Under the pieces are notes generated by a model. It was not told where the DNA came from, did no database searches, and was given only the letters and a program-made list of their open reading frames with translations. Positions 16,526 through 25,724 of a stretch of DNA of 64,000 nt are shown piece by piece (positions within the stretch are counted from its first letter, which is position 1; each line of letters begins with the position of its first letter). The DNA lies in contig JAFDWB010000094.1 in the NCBI GenBank assembly GCA_018268675.1, positions 62,001-126,000 of the forward strand, given 5' to 3'. Origin of the DNA: Actinomycetota bacterium. Lineage in GTDB: Bacteria; Actinomycetota; Thermoleophilia; Solirubrobacterales; 70-9. A program made the position numbers and the translations under genes.

Positions 16526-17934
16526 GCCTCGCCGACGACCTCCGGGCCGCGCCGCTCCCGCAGGCCGCGATCCGCGCCCTGGGTGGCAGGGAGGGCGTCT
16601 GGGTCGCGGGGGGCGCGGTCCGCGACGCGGCGCTCGGCCGCCCGGTCACCGACCTGGACCTGGCCGTCGCCGGCGATCCCGCCCCGGTCGCCAAGGCGCT
16701 CGCCCGCGAGCTCGGCGAGCCCGCCTTCGAGCTCTCCGCGGAGTTCGGCACCTGGCGCGTGGTCGACCACCGCCGCGGTTGGCAGGTCGACGTCACCGCG
16801 CTCCGCGGCGACTCGATCGAGGCCGACCTCGGCGCCCGCGACTTCACCGTCGGCGCCGTCGCCGTGGCGCTCTCCGGCGGCGAGGCGATCGACCCGACCG
16901 GCGGGCTCGCCGACCTCGAACGCGGCGTCCTGCGCGCGGTCGGTCCGCGGAGCTTCGCCGAGGACCCGCTGCGCCTGCTGCGCGCCGCCCGCCTCGCCGC
17001 CGGCCTCAACCTGAGGATCGGCGCCGAGACCGTCGCGCTCGCCCACGACAGCGCCGCCCGCGCCGCCGAGCCCGCCGGCGAGCGCCAGCTGGGCGAGCTG
17101 CGCCTGCTCCTCGGCGGCCCGGATCCGCTGCGCGGCCTCGAGCTGCTCGACGAGCTTCGCCTCACCGCCGTCGTCCTGCCCGAGCTGGAGGGGACCAAGG
17201 GGGTCGGCCAGGGCCCCAACCACCACCTCGACGTGCACGGGCACACGCTCGAGGTGCTCGCCCAGACGCTGGCGATCGAGGCCGACCTCGAGAGCGTGGT
17301 CGGACCCGAGCGCGCCGCCGAGACCGCCGCCCTGCTCGCCGAGCCGCTCGCCGACGAGATGGACCGCGCCACCGCGCTCCGCTTCGCCGCCCTCCTCCAC
17401 GACATCGCCAAGCCCGCCACCCGGGCGGAGAAAGACGGCTTCGTCGGCTTCCGCGGTCACGACGTCGAGGGGGCGGCGACGATCGGCTCGATCATGGAGC
17501 GACTGCGCGCCTCTCGCAAGCTGACCCGGTACCTGCAGGCGATCACGCTGCACCACCTGCGGCTCGGCTTCATGGTCCGCGAGGCGCCGCTGCCGCCGCG
17601 CCGCGTCCACGATTACCTGCGGGTGACCGAACCGGTCACCGTCGACGTCACCTTGCTGACCGTCGCCGACCGCCTCTCGGCCCGCGGCGCCGGGCCGATC
17701 GCCCGCCCGGAGATGGTCCAGGCCCACCTCGACCTGGCCCGCGAGATGGTCGCGGCGGCGCTCGACTGGCGCCGCGAAGGGCCGCCGGTGCCGCTCCTGC
17801 GGGGCGACGAGATCGCCGCCGAGCTCGGCGTCGAGGGCCCCGAGATCGGCAAGAAGCTGGCCGAGCTGGAGGCGGCGCAGTACGCGGGAGAGGTCACGAA
17901 TCGCGCTCAAGCCCTCGGCCTACTGCGCGGTTGA
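16522..17934 (+). CDS. cca: CCA tRNA nucleotidyltransferase with HD domain
   Basis: Class II nucleotidyltransferase of 470 residues: VWVAGGAVRDAALGRPVTDLDL near the start carries the G-G-x-VRD motif and the DxD metal pair; RDFTVGAVAV and the ED-x-LR-x-LRAAR motif (EDPLRLLRAARLAAG) follow. A C-terminal HD phosphohydrolase domain (LLHDIAKP, with an earlier HHLDVHGHTLEV) is present. It adds or repairs the 3' CCA of tRNAs. Neither tRNA in this window encodes CCA, which fits the need for this enzyme. GTG 16522 overlaps the alr stop. Confidence 0.93.
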   Translation: MSLADDLRAAPLPQAAIRALGGREGVWVAGGAVRDAALGRPVTDLDLAVAGDPAPVAKALARELGEPAFELSAEFGTWRVVDHRRGWQVDVTALRGDSIEADLGARDFTVGAVAVALSGGEAIDPTGGLADLERGVLRAVGPRSFAEDPLRLLRAARLAAGLNLRIGAETVALAHDSAARAAEPAGERQLGELRLLLGGPDPLRGLELLDELRLTAVVLPELEGTKGVGQGPNHHLDVHGHTLEVLAQTLAIEADLESVVGPERAAETAALLAEPLADEMDRATALRFAALLHDIAKPATRAEKDGFVGFRGHDVEGAATIGSIMERLRASRKLTRYLQAITLHHLRLGFMVREAPLPPRRVHDYLRVTEPVTVDVTLLTVADRLSARGAGPIARPEMVQAHLDLAREMVAAALDWRREGPPVPLLRGDEIAAELGVEGPEIGKKLAELEAAQYAGEVTNRAQALGLLRG

Positions 17935-17952
17935 GGTACGCTCCCCGACCGC

Positions 17953-18171
17953 ATGGCCAAAGAGGAAAAGATCGAAATGGAGGGCGAGATCACCGAGGCC
18001 CTCCCGAATACCATGTTCCGGGTCAAACTGGACAACGGGCACGACGTGCTCGGCCACATCTCCGGCAAGATGCGCCGCCACTACATCCGCATCCTGCCCG
18101 GCGACCGCGTGAAGATCGAGCTGAGCCCGTACGACCTCGATCGCGGTCGCATCACCTACCGCTACAAATAG
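17953..18171 (+). CDS. infA: Translation initiation factor IF-1
   Basis: A 72-residue single OB-fold protein: [37 protein letters not shown] and RGRITYRYK match IF-1 over its full length. It binds the 30S A site during initiation. It lies away from the usual ribosomal protein operon, at the end of the nnr-cca run, with a -10-like TACGCT just before it. Confidence 0.97.
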   Translation: MAKEEKIEMEGEITEALPNTMFRVKLDNGHDVLGHISGKMRRHYIRILPGDRVKIELSPYDLDRGRITYRYK

Positions 18172-18172
18172 G

Positions 18173-18200
18173 CCCAGGCGGCTGCAAATCGGCGCCTGGG
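18173..18200 (+). terminator. Hairpin after infA
   Basis: CCCAGGCG (18173-18180) pairs with CGCCTGGG (18193-18200) across a 12-base loop, starting two bases after the infA stop. There is no T-tract, so it is a weak terminator candidate, placed between convergent genes. Confidence 0.45.
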
Positions 18201-18268
18201 GGTGTCCTCGGTCGGTCGGCCGCGGGTCACGCACTGGAGTGCGCTCCCCTTGCCTCGCTCCCTGCGTC

Positions 18269-19477
18269 CTACCCAGGCTTGATTTTCGCCGCCTGGACAG
18301 GCGGGAGGGCGGACGGGTCGGCGAGCTCCGCGATCAGCGCGGACCAGGCGAAGTCGCGGGCGCCCAGGCCGGTGCCGTCCCTGGGGTCGTAGTACTCGCG
18401 CAGCCCGGAGCGGGCGACGGCGCCGATCGCGCCGGCGGCGAGCCGGTCGGCCTCCTCCGCGTATCCGAGGCGGCGCAGGCCGAGCCAGGCGAGCCAGCTC
18501 GAGTTGATCCAGGTCGGGCCGCGCCAGTAACGGCGGATCGGCCCGCGGCCGCCGTCCGGTTCGTAGCCGGGCTCGGAGGCGGCGACCGAGGGCGGCGCCA
18601 CCGGGGTGAGGAACTCGCGCTCGTCCAGCAGGTGCTCCTCGACCAGGCGGCGGCCGATCGCCTCCGGCAGGTCGGGCAGGGCCAGCGGCGCCAGGCTCGC
18701 CCAGGTGACCGGACCGGGGCGGAGGCCGCCGGGCTGGGCCTCGTCGACGAAGAGGCCGCGCCGCTCGTCCCAGAGGCGGTCGACCAGGGCGGGCGTCGCC
18801 GAGGGCCTTCCCAGGCTCTGCAGCGAGAGCGACCAGAGCGTGTTGACGAGCGTCTCGCAGAGGACCGGGCCGCCGCGGTCGCGGACCCGCCGCGCGTCCC
18901 AGCCCAGCCGCCGGTTGCGGGCGACCAGGAAGGGGAAGCCGATGCGGCCGACCGAGCGCCGTCCCCAGACCGGCTCGAACTTCGGCGAGGCGTCCAGCCC
19001 CGACTCGTCCGGCTGGACGATCCAGAGCAGGCCGTCGCCGTCGAGGTCGCGGTTCGCCACCAGCCAGTCGACCTGCGCGCCGATCCGCGGCGCCGCCGCC
19101 GGGTCGCCGACCGCGATCCGCCAGGCCCACGCCAGGAGCGGCGGCTGGATCGACCCGGTCTGGCGCGCCGAGCGGGTGGCGACGTTGTAGAAGAGGCGCC
19201 GCGCGCCGTCGACCGGCCGGTGCCAGAAGATCGTGTGGCCGATGAAGCCGTCGGCGCGCTGGGCGGCGAGCAGGCTCTCCAGCTCGGCCCGGGAGCGGCC
19301 CGGCTCGAAGCGCCGATTGGCGATCGCGGCGAAGCAGGAGTCCCAGTACCACTGCCACGGGTAGCGGCCGGGGCTCGGCGCGGTGTAGGCGTACGGGACG
19401 CCCTCGGCCTCGCCTTCGCGCCAGTTCTGGCGCACGACCCGCTCGGCCTCGGCCAGCGCCCGTTCCGCGTCCTCCAT
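18269..19477 (-). CDS. GH63-like alpha-glycosidase (trehalase/debranching superfamily fold)
   Basis: A 402-residue soluble protein of the (alpha/alpha)6 barrel glycosidases. Visible landmarks are YPWQWYWDSCFAAIA near residue 40, DGFIGHTIFW near 77, LLWIVQPDESGLDASPKFE near 150 and YWRGPTWINSSWLAWLGLRR near 320, the pattern of bacterial GH63 enzymes such as mannosylglycerate or glucosylglycerate hydrolases. The substrate is not certain. No signal peptide is seen, so it probably acts on a cytosolic sugar or compatible solute. The gene is divergent from a secreted protein gene. Confidence 0.75.
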   Translation of the reverse strand: MEDAERALAEAERVVRQNWREGEAEGVPYAYTAPSPGRYPWQWYWDSCFAAIANRRFEPGRSRAELESLLAAQRADGFIGHTIFWHRPVDGARRLFYNVATRSARQTGSIQPPLLAWAWRIAVGDPAAAPRIGAQVDWLVANRDLDGDGLLWIVQPDESGLDASPKFEPVWGRRSVGRIGFPFLVARNRRLGWDARRVRDRGGPVLCETLVNTLWSLSLQSLGRPSATPALVDRLWDERRGLFVDEAQPGGLRPGPVTWASLAPLALPDLPEAIGRRLVEEHLLDEREFLTPVAPPSVAASEPGYEPDGGRGPIRRYWRGPTWINSSWLAWLGLRRLGYAEEADRLAAGAIGAVARSGLREYYDPRDGTGLGARDFAWSALIAELADPSALPPVQAAKIKPG

Positions 19478-19606
19478 CGCGTCCGCAGGCTACCGGTGGC
19501 GCCGGCCCAGATCGTGCAAGGGGTGCCGCGAGCCTGCATCTCCGCCCGTGGCTCGTAAAGATTGGCGCCGCAACTGGCCCACCGAGCCCGTGTTGCCAGG
19601 AACTGA

Positions 19607-20374
19607 ATGCCTGATTCGTCCCCCCATAGCCGCCGCCCGATCGTCCTCGCGCTTGCGTTCGCGGCCGCGCTCGCCACGCTCTTCGCGGTGCTCGACCCCG
19701 GTTCCGCCAGCTCGGCGCCGCTGACCGTCACCGTGCTCGGCCAGACCGCGGAAACGCCGCCCGCCTCCTGCCCCGGCAAGATCGTCAACAACGTCGAGGT
19801 CAAGCCGTGCCGGGTCGAGGGCCACGTGACCGGCTTCCAGTCGATCGCCGACGGCGTCGCCCGCCCTTACGAAGCGCCCTACGAAGGCAAGATCGTCGCC
19901 TGGTCGATCACCCTCGCCAAACCGTCAACGGAAGAAACCGAAACGACGACCAACGAGGTCGGCTTCTTCAACGAATTCCTCGGCGAACCGTCGGAGGCGC
20001 GGATCGGCATCCTGAAGCCGGTCGAAGGCACCAACCCGCCCCAGTACACGCTGGTCCGCCAGAGCCCCCTCCAGGTCCTCAACCCCTACTTCGGCACGAC
20101 CCCGATCTTCGCCCTCAAGCGCCCGCTGGCCATCCTCCAGGGCCAGGTCGTCGCCCTCACCGTCCCGACCTGGGCACCGATGTTCGCCTTCAACGTCTCC
20201 AGCGAAAACACCTGGCGCGGCAGCCGCCTCCCCGAACACTGCTCGTCCAAAGAAGACATCCAGAACGGCCACCCCCAGCAGGGCGTCGGCAAGACCAAGA
20301 CCTACGGCTGCTACTACTCGAACGCCCGCCTGCTCTACACGGCGACGCTCGTCAAAAACCCGAAAGCGCCTTAG
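19607..20374 (+). CDS. Secreted protein of unknown function
   Basis: A 255-residue protein with a clear signal peptide (hydrophobic residues about 12-30, likely cut after SASSA). The mature part has four cysteines (CPGK, CRVEGHVTGF, HCSSKED, YGCYYSN) and mostly beta-type sequence with no motif I recognise. It has the look of a lineage-specific surface protein. Glu codons are mostly GAA in the mature part. Its end overlaps by four bases the convergent zinc-ribbon gene. Confidence 0.7.
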   Translation: MPDSSPHSRRPIVLALAFAAALATLFAVLDPGSASSAPLTVTVLGQTAETPPASCPGKIVNNVEVKPCRVEGHVTGFQSIADGVARPYEAPYEGKIVAWSITLAKPSTEETETTTNEVGFFNEFLGEPSEARIGILKPVEGTNPPQYTLVRQSPLQVLNPYFGTTPIFALKRPLAILQGQVVALTVPTWAPMFAFNVSSENTWRGSRLPEHCSSKEDIQNGHPQQGVGKTKTYGCYYSNARLLYTATLVKNPKAP

Positions 20375-20634
20375 AGGGCGCCTTGGCGGAGACCGCAGTA
20401 GGGGCAGTCGGAGACGTCGATCCCGATCAGCTGGTCGCAGCGCTTGCAGGCGCGCAGGTTCTCGGGGCTGCGCGGGAGGTCGGAGGCCGAGGGGGCCAGG
20501 GGGAGGACCATCGCGACGGGGAACATCTCCTCACCGGTCTCGCGGTCGCGGTAGATCTGACCCGGTTCGGCGGCGGTGATCGCCTCGCGGCCGGAGGCCG
20601 GGGCGCGCATGCGGTAGAGCTGCTTACGATTCAT
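20371..20634 (-). CDS. Small zinc-ribbon protein
   Basis: An 87-residue cytosolic protein with a C-terminal zinc ribbon (CKRCDQLIGIDVSDCPYCG, two CxxC pairs). The N-terminal part MNRKQLYRMRAPASGREAIT has no known motif. ATG 20634 lies 33 bases from the divergent glycosyltransferase start, so promoters must overlap. Function is unknown; zinc binding is inferred from the cysteines. Confidence 0.7.
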   Translation of the reverse strand: MNRKQLYRMRAPASGREAITAAEPGQIYRDRETGEEMFPVAMVLPLAPSASDLPRSPENLRACKRCDQLIGIDVSDCPYCGLRQGAL

Positions 20635-20667
20635 CGCCGCACAGACTATTAGCTTGGGCGGAAAGAG

Positions 20668-22059
20668 ATGCGCGTCCTCCTCTTCCACGGCTACATGCTG
20701 CGCGGCACCGGCAGCAACATCTACAACGCCAACCTGGCGCCGGCCTTGGCGCGGCTCGGGCACGAGGTCCACCTGGTCTGCCAGGACCGCGAGGTCGAGA
20801 TCCCTGGGGTCAAGATCCACAATCCCGACATCGGTGGCCTGCTGCCGGTCTATGTCAAGGACCCCTATCCCGGCTTCGAGGTGAAGACCTTCGACGAGCT
20901 GACCGACGCGGAGCTCGACCGCTACCTCGACGCCAACGTCGCCGCCGTTCAGGAGGTGGCCGCGCGGGCCGGGGGGATCGACGCGGCGCTCGCCAACCAC
21001 CTGGTGATGGGCCCGGCGATCCTCGCCCGCGCCGACGTCGCCCCCTTCGCCGCCAAGATCCACGGCTCCGCCCTCGAGTACACCGTCAAACCCCATCCCC
21101 GCTTCCTCCCCTACGCCTACGAGGGCATGGCGGCCGCGCAGGGCGTCCTGGTCGGCTCCGCCCACACCGCCGAGTCCCTCTGGGAGGCTCTGCCAGACCT
21201 CCCAGAGCTAAAAGCGAAGACGCGCCTCGGCCCCCCCGGTGTCGACGTTGACGAGTTCCAGCCACGCGCCGCCGAGGGCGATGCCGGAAGCGCCGCCGCG
21301 CCTGTGCGTACGCCCGAAGCGGGCGGACGCACAGTCGTCTTCGTCGGCAAGCTGATCGTCTCCAAGGGCGTCGACCTCCTGCTTGCCGCCTGGCCCCTCG
21401 TCCGCGCCCGCCACCCCGAGGCCCGTCTCCGGATCGCCGGGTTCGGCGCCTACGAGGACGGCCTGCGCCGGTTCCAGGCGGCGCTCGACCGGGGCGATCT
21501 CGCCGACGCGCGCGCGGTCGCCGCGGCCGGCTGGGGCCTCGAGGGCGGCGAGGCGAAGCCGCTGCCGATCCTCTCCGCCTTCCTCGCCGACCCTCCCGCG
21601 GGTTACGCCGACGCCGCCCGCGCCGCCGCCGGCTCGGTCGCGTGGCTCGGGCGCCTCGAGCACGACGAGGTGGCCGCGCTCCTGCCGCGAGCCGAGGCGC
21701 TGGTGATGCCGAGCACCTTCCCCGAGGCGTTCGGGATGGTTGCGGTCGAGGCCGCCGCCTGCGGCGCCCTGCCGGTCTCCGCCGGCCACTCCGGCATGCG
21801 CGAGGTCTCCCGTCGGCTCGCCGCCGCGCTCCCGGCGAGCGTCGCGCCGCTCACCTCGTTCCCGGTCGAGCCCGGCGCCGTCGAGGCGATCGCCGACCGC
21901 CTGGTTCGCTGGCTCGAGCTCCCCGAGGCGACCCGCGCCGAGGCCCGCGCCACGCTCGTCGCCACGGTCGCCCGCCACTGGAGCTGGGAGGGGGTCGCCC
22001 GCGGCGTGCTCGACGCCGCCGCCGGAAACCTAGGCGGACTGCCGCTCCCGGCGGCATAG
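20668..22059 (+). CDS. Glycosyltransferase family 4 protein
   Basis: A GT-B fold enzyme of 463 residues. The N-terminal acceptor domain begins MRVLLFHGYMLRGTGSN; the C-terminal nucleotide-sugar domain has FVGKLIVSKGVDLLLAAWPL near residue 225 and the donor motif PSTFPEAFGMVAVEAAACG near residue 350 with the E-x7-E pattern. It should transfer a sugar to a cell-envelope or storage acceptor; the substrate cannot be read from sequence. A purine-rich GGAAAGAG site precedes ATG 20668. Confidence 0.88.
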   Translation: MRVLLFHGYMLRGTGSNIYNANLAPALARLGHEVHLVCQDREVEIPGVKIHNPDIGGLLPVYVKDPYPGFEVKTFDELTDAELDRYLDANVAAVQEVAARAGGIDAALANHLVMGPAILARADVAPFAAKIHGSALEYTVKPHPRFLPYAYEGMAAAQGVLVGSAHTAESLWEALPDLPELKAKTRLGPPGVDVDEFQPRAAEGDAGSAAAPVRTPEAGGRTVVFVGKLIVSKGVDLLLAAWPLVRARHPEARLRIAGFGAYEDGLRRFQAALDRGDLADARAVAAAGWGLEGGEAKPLPILSAFLADPPAGYADAARAAAGSVAWLGRLEHDEVAALLPRAEALVMPSTFPEAFGMVAVEAAACGALPVSAGHSGMREVSRRLAAALPASVAPLTSFPVEPGAVEAIADRLVRWLELPEATRAEARATLVATVARHWSWEGVARGVLDAAAGNLGGLPLPAA

Positions 22060-22120
22060 TGCCGAGCGTCATTTGGGCGGCAAAGCGCGACGCCGCCGCG
22101 CGTCAATAGAATGCCGCGCG

Positions 22121-22918
22121 GTGTTCAGCAAGCGCCTCCCGATAGCGAAGATGGCCGCTGCCGTCGTTGCCCTCTCAGCGGTGATCGCCGCGGTCATGCT
22201 GTCGATCAACTGGAACGGTGCGGAGGATTCGACCGCCGCCCCGAAGATCGACGACCTGCTGAACATCGAGATCGTCCTCTCCTCGATCATCTTCTCGATC
22301 GTCGTCGTCGCGCTCGGCTACGCGCTCTACAAATTCCGCGCCAAACCGGGGGACGAATCGGACGGCGAGCCGATCCACGGCAACACCCGCCTGGAGATCA
22401 CCTGGACCTTGGTCCCGACGATCATCGTCCTCTTCTCGGGCGCCTGGAGCTGGAAAGTCCTCAACGAAATCGAAGAACCGGCCGCCCACCAGCTGACCGT
22501 CGACGTCTTCTCCCAGCAGTACGCCTGGTCCTTCGGCTATCCGGGCAAAGAATACGCCTACTCGCAGGGAGTTCTGCACGTCCCGGTGAACCGCCAGATC
22601 GTCTTCAAAATGCACTCCCAGGACGTGATCCACTCGTTCTGGGTCCCCCAGTGGCGGATCAAGAAAGACAACGTCCCGGGCATCACCACGACCGCGCTGA
22701 TCACGCCGACCAAGATCGGGCACTACCAGGTGATCTGCACCCAGCTGTGCGGCTTCGGCCACGCCGCGATGCGGGCGAAGGTGATCGTCCAGTCCGAATC
22801 GGCCTTCGACAAGTGGGTGGAAGGCCTCAAAGAAAAAGTGCCGACCCCGCTGATGGTGTCGGTCAAACAGGACACCCAGACCAATCCGGAACCGCTTGAA
22901 CAGGTGGAAGCGGAATAA
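22121..22918 (+). CDS. ctaC: Cytochrome c oxidase subunit II (functional paralogue)
   Basis: A 265-residue subunit II with two membrane helices (about residues 12-32 and 48-75) and an external cupredoxin domain. The full CuA site is present: His in DVIHSFWVPQ and CTQLCGFGHAAM (C-x3-C-x3-H-x2-M). It takes electrons from cytochrome c. GTG 22121 is chosen because TAGAAT (22107-22112) lies eight bases before it; an ATG at 22073 would add 16 residues. It starts the ctaC-ctaD-usp-ctaE group. Confidence 0.95.
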   Translation: MFSKRLPIAKMAAAVVALSAVIAAVMLSINWNGAEDSTAAPKIDDLLNIEIVLSSIIFSIVVVALGYALYKFRAKPGDESDGEPIHGNTRLEITWTLVPTIIVLFSGAWSWKVLNEIEEPAAHQLTVDVFSQQYAWSFGYPGKEYAYSQGVLHVPVNRQIVFKMHSQDVIHSFWVPQWRIKKDNVPGITTTALITPTKIGHYQVICTQLCGFGHAAMRAKVIVQSESAFDKWVEGLKEKVPTPLMVSVKQDTQTNPEPLEQVEAE

Positions 22919-22932
22919 TGGAGGCGAAGTAG

Positions 22933-24834
22933 ATGATTGCGACGTTCACCCGACCCGGCTGGTACCGCGCTGTGCTCTGCACCGTGCTCGCGGCCGCGTT
23001 CGGGTTCGGCATCGTGGTCCTCCTGCGCGTGATCTCCGGTCTCCCCGCGATGCAGACCGAGCAGACCGGCTACCCGCAGGTGGTCGTGCCGTTGATCACC
23101 GCGCCACTCGGCTTCCTGCTCGGCATCGGCTGCTTCGACTACTGGATCCGCTGGGGCATCGGCATGCCGACGATCCCCGACGATCACTCCTCCCACGGCG
23201 CCTACAGCTGGAAGGACTACTTCAAGGTCAACACCGATCACAAGGTGATCGGCATCCAGTACATCGTCACCTCGTTCTTCTTCTTCCTCGTCGGCGGCCT
23301 GATGGCGATGCTGATCCGGGCCGAGCTCGCGCAGCCGGGCACCCAGATCGTCAGCGCCGCCACCTTCAACGGCCTCTTCAGCACCCACGCCGTGCTGATG
23401 ATCTTCGTCTTCATCATCCCGATGTTCGCCGGGATCGCGAACTACGTCCTGCCGCTGATGATCGGCGCGCCGGACATGGCCTTCCCGCGGCTGAACGCGC
23501 TCAGCTACTGGATGCTGCCGATGGCGGGGATCCTCTTCCTCGCCTCCTTCCTCGCTCCCGGCGGCGCCTTCGACGCCGGCTGGACGGGCTACGCGCCGCT
23601 TTCCACCGGGGCCCCGCTGGGCCAGTCGTTCTTCAACATCGGCGTCCAGTTCGCGGGCTTCTCGTCGATCTTCACCGCGCTCAACTTCCTGGTCACGATC
23701 ATCACCATGCGTGCGCCCGGGATGACCTTCTGGCGCATGCCGCTGCTGGTCTGGGCGAACCTCTCGACCTCCCTGCTGGTCGTCGCCGCGACCCCGTTCA
23801 TCTCCGGCGCCCAGTTCATGGTCCTCTTCGACCGCATCCTGCACACGAACTTCTTCCAGTTCGGCGCCGGCGGCGACGTGATCAGCTACCAGCACATCTT
23901 CTGGTTCTACTCCCATCCGGCGGTCTACATCATGATCCTGCCCGGGTTCGGGATCATCTCCGAGGTCATCTCGATCCATTCCCGTAAACCGATCTTCGGT
24001 TACCGCCTGATGGCGCTGGCGCTGATCGGGATCATCGTGCTCAGCTACTCGGTCTGGGCCCACCACATGTTCGTCGCGGGCATGTTCTCGTGGCTGCGCG
24101 TGCCGATGATGTTCACCACCCTGCTGATCGCGGTGCCGACCGGGATCAAGATCTTCTCCTGGCTGGGAACGCTCTATTTCGGCAAGATCCACACGAAATC
24201 GACGGCGATGCTGTTTGCGCTCGCCTTCATCGTGACCTTCACCATCGGCGGGATATCCGGCGTCATGCTCGGCATGGTGCCGTTCGACATCCACGTCTCG
24301 CAGACCTACTTCATCGTCGCCCACATCCACTTCGTGCTCTTCGGCGGCTCGGTCTTCACGATCTTCGCCGGCCTCTACCACTGGTTCCCGAAGATGACGG
24401 GGCGGATGTACGACGAGAAACTCGGCCGCATCCACTTCTGGGGAACCCTGATCGGCACCTGGGGAACTTTCGTGCCGATGCACTGGATCGGCATGGAGGG
24501 GATGCCGCGACGCGTCGCCGACTATGCCTCCCAGTTCGGCAACTGGAACCTGCTGATCAGCTGCTTCGCCTTCATGCTCGGCGCCGTGCAGCTCATCTTC
24601 GTCTACAACATGATCGTCTCCTGGCGGTTCGGCCCGAAGGCGGAGGCCAACCCGTGGCGCGGCAACTCGATCGAGTGGCTCGTGTCCTCGCCGCCGCCGG
24701 TGTTCAACTTCGACGAGATCCCGCGCGTCGTCGGCGGCCCGTACGAGTACGGCATCCCGGGCGCCCGCCACGCGATCATGGGCGGCGAAGGCGCCGAGGT
24801 TCCGGCGACCCAGCCGAGCGTGGTGGGCACGTGA
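22933..24834 (+). CDS. ctaD: Cytochrome c oxidase subunit I, A2 type
   Basis: A 633-residue heme-copper oxidase core subunit. All ligands are visible: heme a His in STHAVLMIF, CuB His in FYSHPAVY, the CuB pair in AHHMFVAG and the heme pair in AHIHFVLFGG. The YSHPxVY motif in place of GHPEVY marks the A2 subfamily, in which Tyr/Ser substitute for the D-channel glutamate. The K-channel lysine is in PTGIKIF. Two extra membrane helices precede the core (about residues 9-37 and 47-70). It reduces oxygen to water and pumps protons. Confidence 0.96.
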   Translation: MIATFTRPGWYRAVLCTVLAAAFGFGIVVLLRVISGLPAMQTEQTGYPQVVVPLITAPLGFLLGIGCFDYWIRWGIGMPTIPDDHSSHGAYSWKDYFKVNTDHKVIGIQYIVTSFFFFLVGGLMAMLIRAELAQPGTQIVSAATFNGLFSTHAVLMIFVFIIPMFAGIANYVLPLMIGAPDMAFPRLNALSYWMLPMAGILFLASFLAPGGAFDAGWTGYAPLSTGAPLGQSFFNIGVQFAGFSSIFTALNFLVTIITMRAPGMTFWRMPLLVWANLSTSLLVVAATPFISGAQFMVLFDRILHTNFFQFGAGGDVISYQHIFWFYSHPAVYIMILPGFGIISEVISIHSRKPIFGYRLMALALIGIIVLSYSVWAHHMFVAGMFSWLRVPMMFTTLLIAVPTGIKIFSWLGTLYFGKIHTKSTAMLFALAFIVTFTIGGISGVMLGMVPFDIHVSQTYFIVAHIHFVLFGGSVFTIFAGLYHWFPKMTGRMYDEKLGRIHFWGTLIGTWGTFVPMHWIGMEGMPRRVADYASQFGNWNLLISCFAFMLGAVQLIFVYNMIVSWRFGPKAEANPWRGNSIEWLVSSPPPVFNFDEIPRVVGGPYEYGIPGARHAIMGGEGAEVPATQPSVVGT

Positions 24835-25724
24835 GCGACGCTGCCGCCGGGGTCGAGAAGCGCCCGCTGCTCGTCTTCCTGAACGAGGTCGCCGGCGGTC
24901 GCGGCCTCCTGCACGCCGTACGCGAGCGCGTGGAGGGCGGCACCGTCTCCCAGGTGATCGTCGCCGCGCCGCAGAACCAGCCGACGATCGGCACGCTGAT
25001 CGATCGCGACGAGCTCTATGCCTCCGCCCGCGCCCGGGTGGAGGTGACGATGTCGGTGTTCGCCGAGTTCGGCATCGACTCGGTCGGCGAGGTCCTCGAC
25101 CCCGCTCCGCAGCTCGCCTTCGGTGACGCCCTGCGCGCCCACCGGCCCGCCGAGGCGCTCTTCTCGGCGCTCTACGACACCCGCTACGGGCTCGCCCGCA
25201 AGGACCTCGTCGAGGTGGCCCGCGCCGAGGCCGAGCCGGAGGTCGCGTTCACCCACATCCCGGTCCGCGTCGAAGAGGACGCGATCCGGCTCGACCTCAG
25301 CCACGTGCTGGTGGTGGCGACGAAGACGGTCGCCGCGCCGGACCTGGTCGCGCGCCTCAAGGAGCGCGCCGCCGTCCGCCCGCACCGCTACACGATCATC
25401 TGCCCGCGCACCGAGGACGTCCCCGAGGAGCAGGTCATCCGCGACCTTGCCTCGACCCTTGCCGAGCTCTACCGGGCCGAGGTCGACGCGACCGGCCTGC
25501 CGATCTCGAGCGACGACCCGTTCAAGGCCGTGCGCAACGCGATCGAGCACTACAAGATCGACGAGATCCTGATCTCGACCCTGGCCGGCGAGAAATCGCG
25601 CTGGCTGCAGAGCGACCTGCTGGGGCGGGTCCGCGAGATCACCGACAAGCCGGTGACCCATGTCGAGTCCGGCCGCGCTCCGGCGGCCTTCGCCGCGGTC
25701 GTGGCAGAGGGGGGTGAGCACTGA
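24831..25724 (+). CDS. Usp-like tandem-domain protein inside the oxidase operon
   Basis: A 297-residue soluble protein that looks like two universal-stress-type alpha/beta halves: the second half reads VLVVATKTVAAPDLVARL and later DEILISTLAGEKSRWLQ and KPVTHVES. Function is unknown; such proteins often bind nucleotides. GTG 24831 overlaps the ctaD stop and the TGA overlaps the ctaE ATG, so it is tightly coupled to two oxidase subunits. That placement suggests a role in oxidase regulation or assembly (inference). Confidence 0.6.
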   Translation: MSDAAAGVEKRPLLVFLNEVAGGRGLLHAVRERVEGGTVSQVIVAAPQNQPTIGTLIDRDELYASARARVEVTMSVFAEFGIDSVGEVLDPAPQLAFGDALRAHRPAEALFSALYDTRYGLARKDLVEVARAEAEPEVAFTHIPVRVEEDAIRLDLSHVLVVATKTVAAPDLVARLKERAAVRPHRYTIICPRTEDVPEEQVIRDLASTLAELYRAEVDATGLPISSDDPFKAVRNAIEHYKIDEILISTLAGEKSRWLQSDLLGRVREITDKPVTHVESGRAPAAFAAVVAEGGEH

